Source of the DNA: Limanda limanda | Lineage: Eukaryota; Chordata; Actinopteri; Pleuronectiformes; Pleuronectidae | Direction of reading: 5' to 3' | Assembly: GCF_963576545.1 (NCBI RefSeq) | Contig: NW_026870394.1 | Location: 496,001-560,000, forward strand | DNA: 64,000 nt | In this document: positions 63,222 through 64,000 of the stretch, piece by piece | Layout of the letters: each line of letters begins with the position of its first letter | Position numbering within the stretch: position 1 is the stretch's first letter | Translations under genes and position numbers: made by a program | Notes under the pieces: model-generated | The model's database searches: none | The model's input: the letters and a program-made list of their open reading frames with translations, nothing else | What the model was told of the DNA's origin: nothing

Positions 63222-64000
63222 CCGACCTTCACAAAAAAAGTTATTCAAGAATATCTCTTTCTCCTATGTGCTTTCATCCCTAACCCTAACCCTAACCCTT
63301 CCGAAAGTCGGAGAAGCTCAACGATGGTACCGATCGATGCGCGCTACCCCATTTAGTGGGGGTAGAGCCTACTTGCAAGTCTCTCCGACCTTCACAAAAA
63401 AAGTTATTCAAGAATATCTCCTCAGATTTGGGGGAATTTCGTCGGTCGACCTCTTCCGAAGGTCGTACAAGCTCGGGGATGGTACCAATCGATCCGCAGG
63501 ACCCAAATTAGTCCAGATGCAACCACTTTCCAAGTCTCTCCGACCTTCACAAAAAAAGTTATTCAAGAATATCTCTTTCTCCTATGTGCTTTCATCCCTA
63601 ACCCTAACCCTAACCCTTCCGAAAGTCGGAGAAGCTCAAGGATGGTACCGATCGATGCGCGCTACCCCATTTAGTGGGGGTAGAGCCTACTTGCAAGTCT
63701 CTCCGACCTTCACAAAAAAAGTTATTCAAGAATATCTCCTCAGATTTGGGGGAATTTCGTCGGTCGACCTCTTCCGAAGGTCGTACAAGCTCGGGGATGG
63801 TACCAATCGATCTGCAGGACCCAAATTAGTCCAGATGCAACCACTTTCCAAGTCTCTCCGACCTTCACAAAAAAAGTTATTCAAGAATATCTCTTTCTCC
63901 TATGTGCTTTCATCCCTAACCCTAACCCTAACCCTTCCGAAAGTCGGAGAAGCTCAAGGATGGTACCGATCGATGCGCGCTACCCCATTTAGTGGGGGTA
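63222..64000 (+). repeat. Right edge of the window, array continues
   Basis: Order: A, B, A, B, then a partial A of 143 bp cut by the window end. The first A has CTCAACGATGG. The last full B carries CTGCAG. Nothing marks an end of the array. Confidence 0.95.

Larger units (their letters stand above)
1..64000 (+). repeat. Two-monomer (A/B) telomere-motif satellite array filling the window
   Basis: Direct reading from base 1 to 64,000 gives 398 consecutive monomers with no interruption or inversion. The phase chosen starts each monomer at CCGACCTTCAC. Numbers of A monomers before each successive B, left to right: 1,4,2,6,3,3,3,3,2,2,4,2,7,3,2,2,1,7,2,4,5,4,2,2,1,4,2,2,5,4,2,2,2,2,2,5,4,2,2,1,3,2,1,5,2,2,1,4,5,1,4,2,2,2,1,4,1,2,2,1,4,2,2,3,5,1,4,2,2,1,4,4,2,2,1,4,4,7,3,4,7,4,2,9,4,2,1,1,4,2,2,1,4,2,5,4,2,3,2,3,2,1,1, then a last partial A. 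Monomer lengths sum exactly to 64,000, which checks the parse. A long, homogeneous, one-orientation array with telomere hexamers is typical of subtelomeric or centromere-adjacent satellites. Which of these it is cannot be told from this window, because neither edge of the array is visible. Confidence 0.98.

Noticed and set aside
1..64000. Over 200 predicted open reading frames of 60-426 codons, nearly all on the plus strand
   Set aside because: All are the same satellite read in rotating frames. The translations of overlapping ORFs are each other's shifted copies, their ends fall at the same TAG in ATTTAGTG, and frame is kept only where A and B alternate. No codon-level conservation, start context or unique domain is seen.
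1..64000. CRISPR array
   Set aside because: Spacing is regular, but there are no unique spacers: the entire 155-163 bp unit repeats, and the context is eukaryotic-type telomere sequence.
1..64000. Transposon or LTR origin
   Set aside because: No terminal inverted repeats, target-site duplications, poly-A tail or coding remnant interrupts the array; monomers abut with no spacer.
1..64000. True telomere
   Set aside because: Hexamers never exceed three in a row and are embedded in a complex 163-bp unit, so this is not the terminal repeat tract itself.
1..64000. Assignment to a particular species
   Set aside because: I do not recognise either monomer. TTAGGG telomeres are too widespread to choose between animals, fungi, kinetoplastids and algae from this window.

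Overview
The whole 64,000-base window is one uninterrupted, head-to-tail satellite DNA array. I see no gene, RNA gene, transposon, promoter or unique sequence in it. The array decomposes exactly into 398 monomers, all in the same orientation: 294 full and 1 partial (143 bp) copy of monomer A (usually 163 bp), and 103 copies of monomer B (usually 155 bp). Counting the length variants (six A of 157 bp, two A of 165 bp, two B of 156 bp), the lengths sum to exactly 64,000. A and B are diverged relatives. They share an identical 45-bp block across every monomer junction, and their last 86 bp are about 73% identical. They differ completely in a central block, 41 bp in A and 33 bp in B. In A this block holds three CCCTAA telomere hexamers plus a final CCC.

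Organism: embedded TTAGGG-type telomere repeats, a monomer length close to one nucleosome, and an array longer than 64 kb all point to a eukaryotic nuclear chromosome assembled from long reads, at a subtelomeric or pericentromeric site. TTAGGG telomeres occur in vertebrates and many other animals, filamentous fungi, kinetoplastids and some algae. I do not recognise this satellite and do not assign a species. GC is about 47% in both monomers and CpG is not obviously depleted. Many recurrent variants are CpG to TpG or CpA changes, which suggests CpG methylation. If the hexamers keep the orientation of the chromosome end, the telomere lies to the left of base 1.

Layout: B monomers never touch one another and are separated by runs of 1 to 9 A. 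Several higher-order repeats are superimposed: a 644-bp 4-mer (three copies, 2.7-4.7 kb); a 4,183-bp 26-mer duplicated at 17.1-25.1 kb; a 2,087-bp 13-mer that recurs seven times between 15 and 58 kb, mostly at 27.7-45.5 kb, with a 2,095-bp variant form; a 2,749-bp 17-mer duplicated at 45.3-50.8 kb; and a 1,125-bp 7-mer at 60.3-63.2 kb. Diagnostic variants are regional, as expected from local unequal exchange with occasional long-range transfer.

The many open reading frames of about 60-426 codons are a by-product of the repeat. A shifts frame by +1 and B by +2, so an AB pair (318 bp) stays in frame, and the translations are repeats of the satellite itself. Each A monomer carries a minimal four-tract telomeric G-quadruplex motif on the minus strand and two hairpins. 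The biological interest lies in that periodic structure and in the recombination history recorded by linked variants.
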